A stretch of DNA of 64,000 bases from CAYWNA01 sp964459305 (GTDB lineage Bacteria > Planctomycetota > Planctomycetia > Pirellulales > Pirellulaceae), in the NCBI GenBank assembly GCA_964459305.1, contig CAYWNA010000003.1, positions 62,001 to 126,000 on the forward strand. The letters are read 5' to 3'. Each line of letters opens with the position of its first letter. The first letter of the stretch is position 1. The notes beneath the pieces are model-generated. The model was not told the origin of the DNA. It was given only the letters and a program-made list of their open reading frames with translations, and did not search any database. A program made the translations under genes and the position numbers. Below, one piece after another: positions 51,401-60,912 of the stretch.

Positions 51401-54400
51401 CTAGCTCGACCCGCTGGTTGGCGAATCGCCGATTGATGATTCCAGCACGGCATCAATCGTCTCTATCAGCTCTTTTGCACGGATGGGTTTTGCCACGTAC
51501 GCGTCCATCCCTGCCTCCAGACAACGTTCGCGGTCGCCTTTCATGGCGTGTGCTGTCATCGCAATGATCGGCAGATGCGAACCACTCTCTTTCTCCTTTG
51601 CTCGGATGGCCGCTGTGGCTTCCAGGCCGTCCATCTCGGGCATTTGCACATCCATGAGCACACAATCCACATGCTGCGTTTCTATGGCGGCGAGTGCCTC
51701 CCGTCCATGGTTGGCGACGACCACCGTGAAGCCGTACTTCTGCAGGATACCCACAGCCAACCTCTGATTGACCGGGCTATCTTCCGCCAGAAGGACCCGT
51801 AGATGTGTATGCGTACGAGGCTCGTCGACGCCACGGTCCTGCGGTACTTCCTCGTCTCCGGCGCCACCGTCGAGCGCCATTACGATAGCGTCGAACAGTT
51901 CGGACTGCTTGACAGGCTTGAGCAAATACGTCGTGACCCCGATCTTCTCGCATCGCGCAATATCGCCTGGACGGTCTCCGGACGTCAGCATCATGATGAT
52001 CGTGCTGCCAAGTTGTTTGTCCTTCCTAATCATCTCCGCCAGAGAAAAGCCATCGACATCGGGCATATTCGCATCCGTCAGGACTACGTTGTATGGTCTC
52101 CCCGCCTCGTGAGCCTGACGAATCTCACCCAGCGCCTCTCCAGCGCCCGCCGCAGAAGATGGCTCCATACCCCAGTTGCGGAGCATTTCTTCGAGGATGA
52201 GACGATTCGTCGCATTGTCGTCAACCACAAGGACCCTCGTGCCTGCGACGCGTGATGGTGCGACGTCGGCCTCATCACTGTCCGCCATCTTAAGACGAGC
52301 TGTGAAGTGGAACCGGCTGCCGTGGTCGACTTCACTCTCCATCCAGATGCGTCCCCCCATCAGGCCCACCAGTTGAGACGAGATCGCCAAACCGAGCCCG
52401 GTACCGCCGAAGCGTCTTGTCGTGGAGGTGTCTGCCTGTTCAAACACGTTGAAAATGGCCGCTTGCTTGTCTTTCGGGACGCCGATCCCGGTGTCAGTGA
52501 CGGTGAAATGCAGGAACACGTCGTCCGCCGTTTGAGATTCCTGCTCGACGTCCAAAACTACCTCCCCGGAATCGGTAAACTTGATGGCATTGCCGACCAG
52601 ATTCACCACGACTTGCCTTAACCGACCGATGTCTCCAATCAGCCGATTCGGCACGTCAGGCCCGATGTGGCAAGCTAGTTCAAGGTCCTTTGTGTGCGCC
52701 CGGAAAGCAAGCGACTTGATCGCATCTCCCAGGCTTTCTCGGACTTCAAAAACAGACGACACCAAGTCCAGCTTCCCCGCTTCGATCTTCGAGAAGTCGA
52801 GAATGTCGTTGACCACCGACAGCAGGGACTCGCCGGAACCCAGGACCATCTTCAGGTATTCGCGCTGCGTCTCGGCAAGCTCCGTATCGAGCACAAGTTC
52901 GGTCATTCCGATAATGGCGTTCAATGGAGTACGGATCTCGTGACTCATGTTGGCCAAGAAATCGCTCTTGGCACGGTTGGCGTCCTCGGCGGCTTCCTTG
53001 GCATGCTGCAGTTGCGATTCCGTTTGCTTGCGGTCGGTGATGTCACGTGAGATGCCAAACGTCCCGAGTGTCTTTCCTTCGGGACTAGTCAACCGCACCT
53101 TGCTGGTCTCGACCCACGTCACGCCACGGTCCGGCCGCACCTGTTCTTCTTCTTTGTTAACAACCGCCTCGCCTGTCTGCATAACATGCCGTTCATCTGC
53201 CAGGTATTGTTCCGCGCGATCGGGACCGAAAATGTCAGAGTCGGCTTTGCCGATCACCTTGGATGGATCCTTCAAGCCAAAATACCCGGCCAGCGCTTTG
53301 CTGATGCGAAGGAAGCGGCTGTCCGTGTCTTTGAAGTAGATGAAGTCTGGTGAGTTTTCGAGCAATGTATTCAGCAGAAAACGCTCGAAGGCGAATTGTT
53401 TGGTCCGCTTTTCAGCCAACTTCTCGACTTTGGCCGTTTGCCCCATCAGCGTGTTCACGTACGTCGCCACCATCACGGTGAGCAAGAGTCCGAAACACAG
53501 CGTGACCCAAGGCAGAATGCTGGTGCGACCAGTCACGAGCGCTTCCGGTGGGAAACACTCGATCGCCCAGTTTCCGCCCTGCACATCCAGCGAGGCGAAG
53601 CGAATGGGCGCTGCCGACTCGGATGTCTCGCCGTCGTGCAAGCGTTCGAACTGGGTCTGCTGATTGTCCGCATCGTACGCGCATACAAACTCCCATTTTT
53701 GGCCGTCTGATTCGCGCCACATCTGTATATCGATACCGCCCGTGAAGAAGCTCAGGGCACTCTCCATCATCACATCTGTGCGAATCAAGACAGCAAGGAA
53801 TCCCAGCAGCTTCTCGCGCCTGGTCTCAGGCGTGTCGGTTGGCTCGACATCACCGTACACGGGTCGAGCCACGAACATGACCATGCTGCCGCCTTGACGA
53901 TCGGGCCAGCGGACCGGCCCGTCGACGGTCACTTGGCCTGTTTCGAGTGTCCGAGCGAAAAGCTCGCTATGGAATTCACTAGACGCGAGGTCGTGGCCGA
54001 TCGAAGGCTGCTTCGGATCAGATGGCTCGGCAAAACGGATCGGGAAACGGTCACCTTCCTTGCTCGTCGCGGTTGGATCGTCAGGGGCCGTGCGTGGAAT
54101 CCACAGGACTGCAACGATGTCCTCGCGGGTCGACATGCACCGCTGGGCCACCACGCGGAAGTCGTCGCGAGTGCCGGGTTGGGAATCACTGATAAACGCC
54201 GACAGAGAATACACCCCAACAATGTCCGAGCGAAAGTGGTTTTCTATTGCCCGCACGCGCCGTTCTGCTTCTTTTTCCCATTCCGCCTCTTCTTTCTCCC
54301 GTTCTGCCTGGACCGCACGATGTTCCTTCCCCAAAAGAGCCCAGAATCCCACGATGGACAGAATGGATCCCGTGATAGCGATCAGTACTACCAGGAATGC

Positions 54401-54439
54401 CCTTGACCGCCGTGGTCCCGGTCGAACTTGGTTGGACAT
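51401..54439 (-). CDS. Hybrid sensor histidine kinase (CHASE-PAS-HisKA-HATPase-REC-REC)
   Basis: 1012 residues. TM1 near residues 14-36 (AFLVVLIAITGSILSIVGFW), an extracytoplasmic CHASE domain, TM2 near 307-330 (ILPWVTLCFGLLLTVMVATY), a PAS domain (SPDFIYFKDTDSRFLRISK), HisKA with the phospho-His in FLANMSHEIRTPLNAIIG, HATPase_c (VNLVGNAIKFTDSGEV, GLGLAISSQLVGLMGG), then two receivers with phospho-Asp in VVLTDANMPDVDGFSLAE and CVLMDVQMPEMDGLEATA. This is a phosphorelay sensor of a ligand outside the cytoplasm; the output partner is not encoded nearby. The ATG has GGAG seven bases upstream. It is convergent with the ABM gene. Confidence 0.95.
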   Translation of the reverse strand: MSNQVRPGPRRSRAFLVVLIAITGSILSIVGFWALLGKEHRAVQAEREKEEAEWEKEAERRVRAIENHFRSDIVGVYSLSAFISDSQPGTRDDFRVVAQRCMSTREDIVAVLWIPRTAPDDPTATSKEGDRFPIRFAEPSDPKQPSIGHDLASSEFHSELFARTLETGQVTVDGPVRWPDRQGGSMVMFVARPVYGDVEPTDTPETRREKLLGFLAVLIRTDVMMESALSFFTGGIDIQMWRESDGQKWEFVCAYDADNQQTQFERLHDGETSESAAPIRFASLDVQGGNWAIECFPPEALVTGRTSILPWVTLCFGLLLTVMVATYVNTLMGQTAKVEKLAEKRTKQFAFERFLLNTLLENSPDFIYFKDTDSRFLRISKALAGYFGLKDPSKVIGKADSDIFGPDRAEQYLADERHVMQTGEAVVNKEEEQVRPDRGVTWVETSKVRLTSPEGKTLGTFGISRDITDRKQTESQLQHAKEAAEDANRAKSDFLANMSHEIRTPLNAIIGMTELVLDTELAETQREYLKMVLGSGESLLSVVNDILDFSKIEAGKLDLVSSVFEVRESLGDAIKSLAFRAHTKDLELACHIGPDVPNRLIGDIGRLRQVVVNLVGNAIKFTDSGEVVLDVEQESQTADDVFLHFTVTDTGIGVPKDKQAAIFNVFEQADTSTTRRFGGTGLGLAISSQLVGLMGGRIWMESEVDHGSRFHFTARLKMADSDEADVAPSRVAGTRVLVVDDNATNRLILEEMLRNWGMEPSSAAGAGEALGEIRQAHEAGRPYNVVLTDANMPDVDGFSLAEMIRKDKQLGSTIIMMLTSGDRPGDIARCEKIGVTTYLLKPVKQSELFDAIVMALDGGAGDEEVPQDRGVDEPRTHTHLRVLLAEDSPVNQRLAVGILQKYGFTVVVANHGREALAAIETQHVDCVLMDVQMPEMDGLEATAAIRAKEKESGSHLPIIAMTAHAMKGDRERCLEAGMDAYVAKPIRAKELIETIDAVLESSIGDSPTSGSS

Positions 54440-54578
54440 GGTGCAACTCCATGTGACTTGTGAAGGATGTATACAATTATGTTCAGAATCGTAGCAAATG
54501 GGATAGCCGTGGTCCGCCTAAACCCGTCCGTTCCATATTTGCCAAAAAATTCGCTAGATGCCCGCCCGGTTCCCCGGC

Positions 54579-55022
54579 CTACTCCGATGCCACGCGCACA
54601 TACCGTCGCATGCGGCCATCTGTGCCCTCGGACATCCCGATAAGGTCCTCGTTCAGGAACCTTACCACCCGTCCGAGCGACCCTCTGCCGCGCAGGCTGA
54701 TTTTGACCGTTAACTTCTTGTCGCCGTCTTTGGCGGCAACGTGCCAGGAGCCAAATATGGGCTTGGAAATCTCGACGTCGGTTTTCGTTGCGACGATGGC
54801 ACTGCCGTCAGCGTTAAACTTGATCCGAGTGCTTTTCGCAAACCCTTGCCGGGTCTCCCAGACGCCGACCAGTCGCGAGTCCACCGCGTTTCCGCTGCCA
54901 GCGACGCCTATCAGCAGGAGCAGCGGTCCAATTGTGGATGCCGCAGCATGACGTTGACGGGCACCGTTGGCCACGAGCGGTGCAGGTCGATTGATGGGTT
55001 CGACGGGACGATTCGTCGTCAT
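54579..55022 (-). CDS. Small secreted/anchored protein, lipocalin-like beta domain
   Basis: 147 residues from the ATG at 55022. A hydrophobic segment (TIGPLLLLIGVAGSGNAVDS) may be a signal or anchor. The rest looks like an antiparallel beta domain: VGVWETRQGFAKSTRIKFNADG, WHVAAKDGDKKLTVKISL. It is reminiscent of small lipocalin-like proteins, but I cannot assign a family. The frame upstream to 55166 runs into a repeat (55123-55218) and is not considered coding. Confidence 0.6.
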   Translation of the reverse strand: MTTNRPVEPINRPAPLVANGARQRHAAASTIGPLLLLIGVAGSGNAVDSRLVGVWETRQGFAKSTRIKFNADGSAIVATKTDVEISKPIFGSWHVAAKDGDKKLTVKISLRGRGSLGRVVRFLNEDLIGMSEGTDGRMRRYVRVASE

Positions 55023-55122
55023 AGCTGGCTGATCTCGCGGCGACAGGCGGTTGGTCACGACGCTCCGCAATATAGCCCGACGAGGGCAGATGGGGAACCG
55101 CGGCCAACGGGCAATGAAAGCA

Positions 55123-55218
55123 CGGGCGCAGGAACGGGTTTGCGGGCGGCAAGGATTCGATGACAAAACTCATAGCTGAATTCTTGCGAATCCAGCTACA
55201 AACCCCTTCCTGCGCCCG
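55123..55218. repeat. Dispersed repeat, family F, copy 1
   Basis: Outer inverted arms CGGGCGCAGGAACGGGTTTG (55123-55142) and CAAACCCCTTCCTGCGCCCG (55199-55218) pair with one mismatch, enclosing TAGCTGAATTCTTGCGAATC and GCAAGGATTCGATGAC. The same components occur in a copy at 61938-62055. It occupies the gap between the small secreted protein and the GH-like gene. Confidence 0.85.
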
Positions 55219-55237
55219 AAAGCACGTGACAATGGCA

Positions 55238-56878
55238 CTACGGCACAATACGAATCTCTAGCCAGATGACCTTCTGGTGGCTGCCTGCCGAAAGCCGCAG
55301 GTCCACTTGGTTGTAGCCGCGTCGCAAGGCGTTGGGCGGGGCGTCGAACCGCAACATGCGCTGGGCCAGGTGGGCCACGTGGAATACGCGGTGCGGGTCG
55401 TGGGAGTAGGACTTGCTGTCGTCCGGTTTGGGTAGGTCTTCAATTGGCGTACACTCGGCGCCGTTTAGTCGGGCTGCCACCTTGGCTTCGGCAACTCCGG
55501 CGAGATTATCCAAGCCGGCCCGGATGATCACTCGGCCGACGGTCGGCTTGGGACCCGTGTAGAGCTGGAACTGTGCGTCTCTTTCCGGCGTGAGTTCGGC
55601 GGGGAGTTGCTTGGGATTGGGCATGTTGGGCGCCGATGGGTCGTGGAATGTGACGACGTGCCGGCGTGGCCCATCGAGCGAGGTGTCCAGACGCCCGGCG
55701 GCGCGGAGCAGCGTTTGGTGGTCGTTCTGCTGGATGCTGCGGCCATCGGACGTTCGTATGGTGCGGCCGAAGTCGGAGGCGTTGAAGTGGTTGAACAGAT
55801 AGACCAGATCGGCGCCGCGTTCGAGCATGGCGGCGGTGAATCCGCGTTGGGTCTCCACGTCGTCCGACATCAGCTTGCCGCCCGGGGTGCCTTGAAGCCA
55901 CAGATCCGTGCCGGCGGCCAGCAGGACCTTGTCGGCGGCCGGACCGATCAGTTCGCGCCAACGTTCGATGGGAATGTCGGTGTCCGATGGACGCCAAACG
56001 GACGCCAGGATCAACATGTCGACCCAACCTTCGCGAGCCCAAGTAACACCGTCCATGCCCAGCCCTTGGGCGAACTCTGGAACCGCGGGGATTCGAGCGG
56101 CGATCTTGACCGGATGACCTCGCCTGGCGCAAGCCTGTTGAGCAATCTCGCGAGCGCGGCGCATGAACGCGTTCAGGGCTGTCCGGCCTTGTTGCTCCTG
56201 GCCCGATTCGAAGTGCCACGGAAATCGCATCCAGTCCAGCTCGACTCCGTCGCAGTCGTAGCGGTCCATCAGTTCGGCGATCAATGCGAGGTAATGGTCG
56301 CGCACTTGCTTGTGTGCGAAGTCGTAGCCGCTGTTGGCCGCGCGCCGCAGCTCGGGGTGCTGCTGCCAGACCGTGCTGGTCTTGGTCGGATCATCGATGT
56401 AGTGCGTGTCGTTCATGCGCATCGACAGCCAAGGCGAGATGCCTCGTTCGCGGCAACGCGCTACGCACACCGCGAACGGATCGACTCCCGCCTTGTGCAC
56501 CAAACAAAACGCGCGAGGCCACCCGGTGGCGTTGGCGTCCGGATCATCGATATCCCAATAGGTGTCCCAGACCTTGCTGGGACACGCGGCCCGCATGTAG
56601 CAGACGTTGAAGAAAAGATATGGCACTTTTGCATCGGCGTAGTGATCGGTCGTGCGCTGGAAAGCCTCGGTGAGTTCTTTCTTGGAGTGCGTGCCGTCGA
56701 TGGCCAGCGGTGGCACGAGGCAACCGACTACCCCGTCGGCGGCGACGTTTACGATCGGGCCGCAACCGTGTTTCAGTTCCGCAGACGGGGCGACACTGGC
56801 CGGCTGGCATGCCCATACGCCGAGCATTGTCGTGAGGACCTGCAAGACTCGGTACCGTACGCGGTTGTCGGTTTTCAT
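55238..56878 (-). CDS. Secreted glycoside-hydrolase-like TIM-barrel protein
   Basis: 546 residues from an ATG with GGGAG upstream. An N-terminal export signal is likely (RYRVLQVLTTMLGVWACQP). The core includes CDGVELDWMRFPWHFE, which resembles the barrel strand 4 acid motif (DxxDWMR) of glycoside-hydrolase-like families such as DUF4015-like proteins, and ISPWLSMRMNDTHYIDD, ADLVYLFNHFNASDFG further on. The last ~100 residues look like a beta-sandwich. It probably acts on a polysaccharide outside the cytoplasm, but no specific family or substrate is proven. Confidence 0.72.
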   Translation of the reverse strand: MKTDNRVRYRVLQVLTTMLGVWACQPASVAPSAELKHGCGPIVNVAADGVVGCLVPPLAIDGTHSKKELTEAFQRTTDHYADAKVPYLFFNVCYMRAACPSKVWDTYWDIDDPDANATGWPRAFCLVHKAGVDPFAVCVARCRERGISPWLSMRMNDTHYIDDPTKTSTVWQQHPELRRAANSGYDFAHKQVRDHYLALIAELMDRYDCDGVELDWMRFPWHFESGQEQQGRTALNAFMRRAREIAQQACARRGHPVKIAARIPAVPEFAQGLGMDGVTWAREGWVDMLILASVWRPSDTDIPIERWRELIGPAADKVLLAAGTDLWLQGTPGGKLMSDDVETQRGFTAAMLERGADLVYLFNHFNASDFGRTIRTSDGRSIQQNDHQTLLRAAGRLDTSLDGPRRHVVTFHDPSAPNMPNPKQLPAELTPERDAQFQLYTGPKPTVGRVIIRAGLDNLAGVAEAKVAARLNGAECTPIEDLPKPDDSKSYSHDPHRVFHVAHLAQRMLRFDAPPNALRRGYNQVDLRLSAGSHQKVIWLEIRIVP

Positions 56879-56940
56879 AGTCGTTCTCCCGCGACGCACG
56901 GCGGTGCGCCCATTTACGGCTACTCATCGGAGAAGCGTCG

Positions 56941-57966
56941 CTATGCCGTCTTTATCCTGAGATCGCATTCAAGCATATGCGCAATCAGGGATACGCGAGC
57001 CCACATGCCGTTCTCGACTTGTTCCCAGTATCGGCTCCGTGAATCGGAGTCGACACTGATCGGGATTTCGTTTCTCCGCGGAAGGGGGTGAAGGATGGCA
57101 CAGCTGGGGCTCATTGCGCCAAGTGCCTCGGGCGTGAGCGAAAAACGACTGTAGTCGAGTTCACCGCCCGGGCTGATGTTGTCGTACTCGTCCTGGACCC
57201 TGGTCATGTAAACGGCGTCCGCGTCGCCGATGAAATCCAACAAGTTCTCGCTCTCCCGAAACTGAATCCCGTTGACTTGCATGTATTCCTTGATGTCATC
57301 ATGCAGTCGCAACGAAGCCGGCGCCACCAAATCGACCACGACGTCTTCGAATTTGCAGAGCAGGTAAATCAAGGAACGTACTGCGCGACCTCGGGCCAGG
57401 TCGCCTACCATGAGTACGCGTTTGCCGTCGATCCCGCCTTTGCGGAAGAACTCACGGTGTAGCGTGTAGACATCTAGAAGCGCTTGCGTGGGATGCTGGT
57501 CCATGCCGGAGCCGCCATTGATAATGTGCTTTGGCACGTCCATTTCTCTGAAGTACTTCGCACATGCCGCGGCGAAGCCGGCCTCCGGGCACCGCATGAC
57601 GATCAGATCGTGGTACATGGCGAAAACATGGACACTGTCGAGCGGGGTTTCCCCTTTTGCCTCGGAGGACGTTTCCGGAGTCGTCACGCTGGCCGTGGAC
57701 ATTCCAAGTATCTCGGCCGCTGATTGGAAGGAAAGGAAAGTTCGCGTGGACGGCTGAACAAAGTAAAGCAGAGCGCGTTTGTTCGGCAGGCAATTTTGGA
57801 GGAATGTGGCACCGATGCGGCTTCCGTACATGCGTCTTGCCTTCTCGGCAACACCGAAGAGATCTTCGAGCAAGCCGCGTTGAAGCTGCTGCGTGTAGAT
57901 AAGATGCAGAAGTCGGTCGCGAATCGATAGCAGGCGCAATTCATCCTTCGTTGGCGAGATAGACAT
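56941..57966 (-). CDS. pyrB: Aspartate carbamoyltransferase-like (PyrB)
   Basis: 341 residues, ATG with AAGGAG upstream. It transfers the carbamoyl group to aspartate in pyrimidine synthesis. Motifs: carbamoyl-phosphate loop STRTFLSFQSAAEILGM, HPTQALLDVYTL and ILHPLPRRNEIPI, all of ATCase type (ornithine transcarbamoylase would show HCLP). An N-terminal extension of about 30 residues precedes the usual start. No regulatory subunit or other pyrimidine genes are adjacent. Downstream 62 bases lies the GH-like gene. Confidence 0.9.
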   Translation of the reverse strand: MSISPTKDELRLLSIRDRLLHLIYTQQLQRGLLEDLFGVAEKARRMYGSRIGATFLQNCLPNKRALLYFVQPSTRTFLSFQSAAEILGMSTASVTTPETSSEAKGETPLDSVHVFAMYHDLIVMRCPEAGFAAACAKYFREMDVPKHIINGGSGMDQHPTQALLDVYTLHREFFRKGGIDGKRVLMVGDLARGRAVRSLIYLLCKFEDVVVDLVAPASLRLHDDIKEYMQVNGIQFRESENLLDFIGDADAVYMTRVQDEYDNISPGGELDYSRFSLTPEALGAMSPSCAILHPLPRRNEIPISVDSDSRSRYWEQVENGMWARVSLIAHMLECDLRIKTA

Positions 57967-58188
57967 GGTTTTCTCCTTAGTGAGGCAGTACCCTCCGTCA
58001 TGATCGCTGTCCAGCCTACGCGCAAATTGGCATGGACACATTGCTGGCGTCGGAATTCCGGCCACAGTTTACGACATTCGCGGACCGCACGGAATCCGGC
58101 GTTGCCAACGACTTGCGGCTGCCGATAGATGAATCGCGGAGAAGGCCAAGTACGTTGGGGCGATCGTACTAGCCAGCCGTTTTGACGA

Positions 58189-59124
58189 TTATTTCACAAT
58201 CGGTTTGCGCACAACCGGCTTGCCCACGAATTGAACGCGTGGATTGGCCTGCGCATTCTTGGCTCGAAATGTCTCGGCCACGTAGCGTTTCGCCTTCCTC
58301 TCGCCCGGCACCTCGAACTTATCGCCCTTCTGGAGGATGGGTCGCGTTTCGTGCATTTCGCCAAATGCACGCGTACCGGCGGCCTGGCAGGGATACCAGT
58401 GGCCCTTGCCGGATTCGTCTTCCAGGTAGAATTCTGCGTAACAGTGGCCCGGCACCCATACGGAGCGAGCTGGTATGCGGTTGGCTCGGCACAGGGCGAC
58501 GAACAGCGATGTCAGCTCTTCACAATCGCCGCGGCCCTCTTCCAATGCGGTAAGGGCGCCCTTCAATTCTATGTCGAACTTGTATTCGATGTTGGCTTGC
58601 ACCCAATCGTAGATGGCCTCCGCCTTCTCCCACGCGGCCGATTTTCCCTGGACGACTTCCTCGGCCAACCGCTTGATCTTCGGATCACTCGTCTCGATGG
58701 AAGGGCTGCTGCCCAAGTATTGACGCAACTCGCGGGACGGCGCCGGAATGGTCAATCCATCGGTCTTCGTCGGCCCGGCGATCGAACTCTTAGTGATCTC
58801 AAGCGTGATCAGTGCCTTGGCGGTTTCCCCTGCTGCCAGCCTTGGGATCGAAATCCGCATCTGCGTGACACCGCCGTTGAGCGTGCGATATGGGAGCAGG
58901 CGAGCGTGCGAGGAAACGTCCTGGTCCACAATCTTGACTTGCTGTTCCGGCCACGGCCTCGGCACCGGCACCGTGGCGACAATGCCTGTGCAGGCGCCAG
59001 GAGCAACGACGATCATCCCGACTTGCCATCGTTGTATTATTGGATTGACAAAACGTATGTGTTGAGCAACGGCTGCACCCGTTCCAAGAAGCAGCAAGAA
59101 AATGGCGTAGGGTAACGCTCGCAT
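58189..59124 (-). CDS. Secreted transglutaminase-like protein (Cys-His-Asp triad)
   Basis: 311 residues with a signal peptide (YAIFLLLLGTGAAVAQ). The C-terminal half is a transglutaminase-fold domain: the nucleophile Cys in GRGDCEELTSLFVALCR, then VWVPGHCYAEFYLED with the His. Family members cleave or crosslink peptides or act as thiol hydrolases. It is a close paralogue of the next gene (59221-60180), sharing the layout and many segments (IPARSVWVPGHCYAEFYLED there versus VPARTVWIPDHCYAEFYLQD). The two lie 96 bases apart in the same orientation, a tandem duplication. Confidence 0.85.
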   Translation of the reverse strand: MRALPYAIFLLLLGTGAAVAQHIRFVNPIIQRWQVGMIVVAPGACTGIVATVPVPRPWPEQQVKIVDQDVSSHARLLPYRTLNGGVTQMRISIPRLAAGETAKALITLEITKSSIAGPTKTDGLTIPAPSRELRQYLGSSPSIETSDPKIKRLAEEVVQGKSAAWEKAEAIYDWVQANIEYKFDIELKGALTALEEGRGDCEELTSLFVALCRANRIPARSVWVPGHCYAEFYLEDESGKGHWYPCQAAGTRAFGEMHETRPILQKGDKFEVPGERKAKRYVAETFRAKNAQANPRVQFVGKPVVRKPIVK

Positions 59125-59220
59125 AAGCAGAGTTCCGTCGTTGGTGCGCGAATACGAAGAGGTCGGCTCTGATACCATTATACCGAATTTGGCGATCGTC
59201 GTCTCCAAGTTTCAGCTTGG

Positions 59221-60180
59221 TCAGTTTACCGGCAACAACTTGCGCACGAATTTTACTTCCGGGCGCCCAGCCCCTCGACCGCCTCGTCCGGTCAGAAACT
59301 CATTCACAAACCGTTGCGGTTCGCGTTCCTCAGGCACCTTGATGTTCTCGCCTTTTTGCAGAATCGGCCGGTGATCGGCGATGCTGCCGAAATCTCGTGT
59401 GCCCGCGACTTGACAGGGGAACCAGTGGCCTTCGCCCTTTTCGTCTTGCAGGTAGAACTCGGCGTAGCAGTGATCCGGTATCCACACCGTGCGTGCCGGA
59501 ACCTTGAGGGATCGGCACAGGGCAATGAACAACGATGTCAAATCGTGCTTGTTGCCTTTGCCATCTCGCAACGCGGCCACGGCGCCCTTGAGTTTCCCGT
59601 TTTCGTAGTTGACGTTATCCCGGACCCAGTCATAGATGGCTTCAATACCCTCCCAAGCTGTTTTCTTGCCCTCGACGATTTCCCTTGCCTTGGAACGAAT
59701 CGAGGAATTGCGGACTTCGATGGCCGGGCTTGCCCCAAGGTAGATCCGCACGTCGCTGGGTGCGTTGCGCGGAACGACAAAGCGATCGGTGTTTTCGGGC
59801 GCCAACACGGAACTCCTGGTAATCTCGAACGTGATCAAAGCCGTTGCCGTCTCGCCGACAGGGAGTTGAGGAATCGAAAACAGCATCTGCTTTACGCCGG
59901 GCAGGTTGCGGTAGCGGACGCGGCGGACGAAGGACGAGACATCTTCGTCGACAACCTTTACCTGCTGTTCGGGCCATTCCATTGGCACGGAAACCGTTCC
60001 GAACAAGCCGCCACACGGACCGCCCATGGCTTGGATGACAACGCCCGCCTGCCAGCGTTGAGTCAGTTGCTTGTCCGGACGGATCCCCTTCGGTGGCACT
60101 TGAGCCCCGAACTGGGCGAAGACAGAACTGTTGCCCAGAAGCATCAACGTTGAGGCCAAGACACAGAACGATGTCCGCAT
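59221..60180 (-). CDS. Transglutaminase-like paralogue lacking the catalytic Cys
   Basis: 319 residues with a signal peptide (ASTLMLLGNSSVFA). Same order as the neighbour, but at the nucleophile site GDC becomes GNK (GKGNKHDLTSLFIALCR). The His segment survives (IPDHCYAEFYLQD). So it probably has no transglutaminase activity and may serve as a binding or regulatory protein. The C-terminus differs (GRGGRGAGRPEVKF). Expressed probably together with its partner. Confidence 0.85.
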   Translation of the reverse strand: MRTSFCVLASTLMLLGNSSVFAQFGAQVPPKGIRPDKQLTQRWQAGVVIQAMGGPCGGLFGTVSVPMEWPEQQVKVVDEDVSSFVRRVRYRNLPGVKQMLFSIPQLPVGETATALITFEITRSSVLAPENTDRFVVPRNAPSDVRIYLGASPAIEVRNSSIRSKAREIVEGKKTAWEGIEAIYDWVRDNVNYENGKLKGAVAALRDGKGNKHDLTSLFIALCRSLKVPARTVWIPDHCYAEFYLQDEKGEGHWFPCQVAGTRDFGSIADHRPILQKGENIKVPEEREPQRFVNEFLTGRGGRGAGRPEVKFVRKLLPVN

Positions 60181-60211
60181 GGTTAGGCTTCCTTTTCTGC
60201 AGAGTTCGACG

Positions 60212-60283
60212 CGTGGGGCATCCTGCCCAACGTGCCACGTCGGGCGCTGCAACCGCTGGCACGTTTGGGAAACGTGTCCCACG
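60212..60283. repeat. Imperfect palindrome, family G
   Basis: Arms at 60212-60237 (CGTGGGGCATCCTGCCCAAC then GTGCCA) and 60257-60283 (TGGCACGTTTGGGAAACGTG then TCCCACG). They pair at both ends with mismatches in the middle. It lies directly upstream of the Cys-less transglutaminase gene's start, in its leader or promoter. Confidence 0.7.
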
Positions 60284-60422
60284 TTACTCGGTATGCGTTG
60301 CGAAGTCACCCCATTTTCGCCCGGCCTCCGCGAATGCGTCTACCGCAGAATCGCCCAAACGCCGTCCGCGGGTGGTTTGCCCACGGCGGCTGGTTGGAGA
60401 CCCGGTTGATACCCGCTGCCAA

Positions 60423-60674
60423 TCAGTTTTTCGCTTCTTCCGCGGGGGCAGGCCCCGGCGTGGGGATCGACTCGACAGTTGTCGGCACCCATTCCCCGCC
60501 CGGTTCCACATAGTAGGACTCGTATCCTTCACTTTCGCAGCACGGATCGCAGTTCTCGTAGGATTCGGGCGTGTACGTCAAGCCGCGGCTGAAGCATCCC
60601 GACCATCCTCGATTGCATCCCGCCAGGCAGGCCGTCAACAGGCCAACGCTCGCTAAGAAGTACAGCTTCTTCAT
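60423..60674 (-). CDS. Small Cys-rich lipoprotein
   Basis: 83 residues from the ATG at 60674 (GGGAG 9 bases upstream; another ATG is 9 bases further upstream). Signal peptide with lipobox LAGC (LLTACLAGC). The mature part is Cys-rich (CNRGWSGCF, CDPCCESEGYESYY) and ends Pro/Glu-rich. No family or function is known to me. It is a single gene between the palindrome and the divergent alpha/beta hydrolase gene. Confidence 0.7.
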   Translation of the reverse strand: MKKLYFLASVGLLTACLAGCNRGWSGCFSRGLTYTPESYENCDPCCESEGYESYYVEPGGEWVPTTVESIPTPGPAPAEEAKN

Positions 60675-60912
60675 GATAGACATCTCCCTCGGTGCAAACG
60701 GTCGACTACGGTCCCGGAATTCCGGGCCAGACAACTCTACATTGCGCCGCAAGATGTGCAAACGAAACCGTTTCATTTTTTCTAACCGGCGTGGTCTTTC
60801 TTAAACACAAGCTCGAACTGCAACCTACAGTATCCTAACAGTGGCACGTGCGTGCATGGTTTCTGGGTTCCTTGAGCGATTGGGTACGGTGATGATACTT
60901 CTGCGTACGGCG

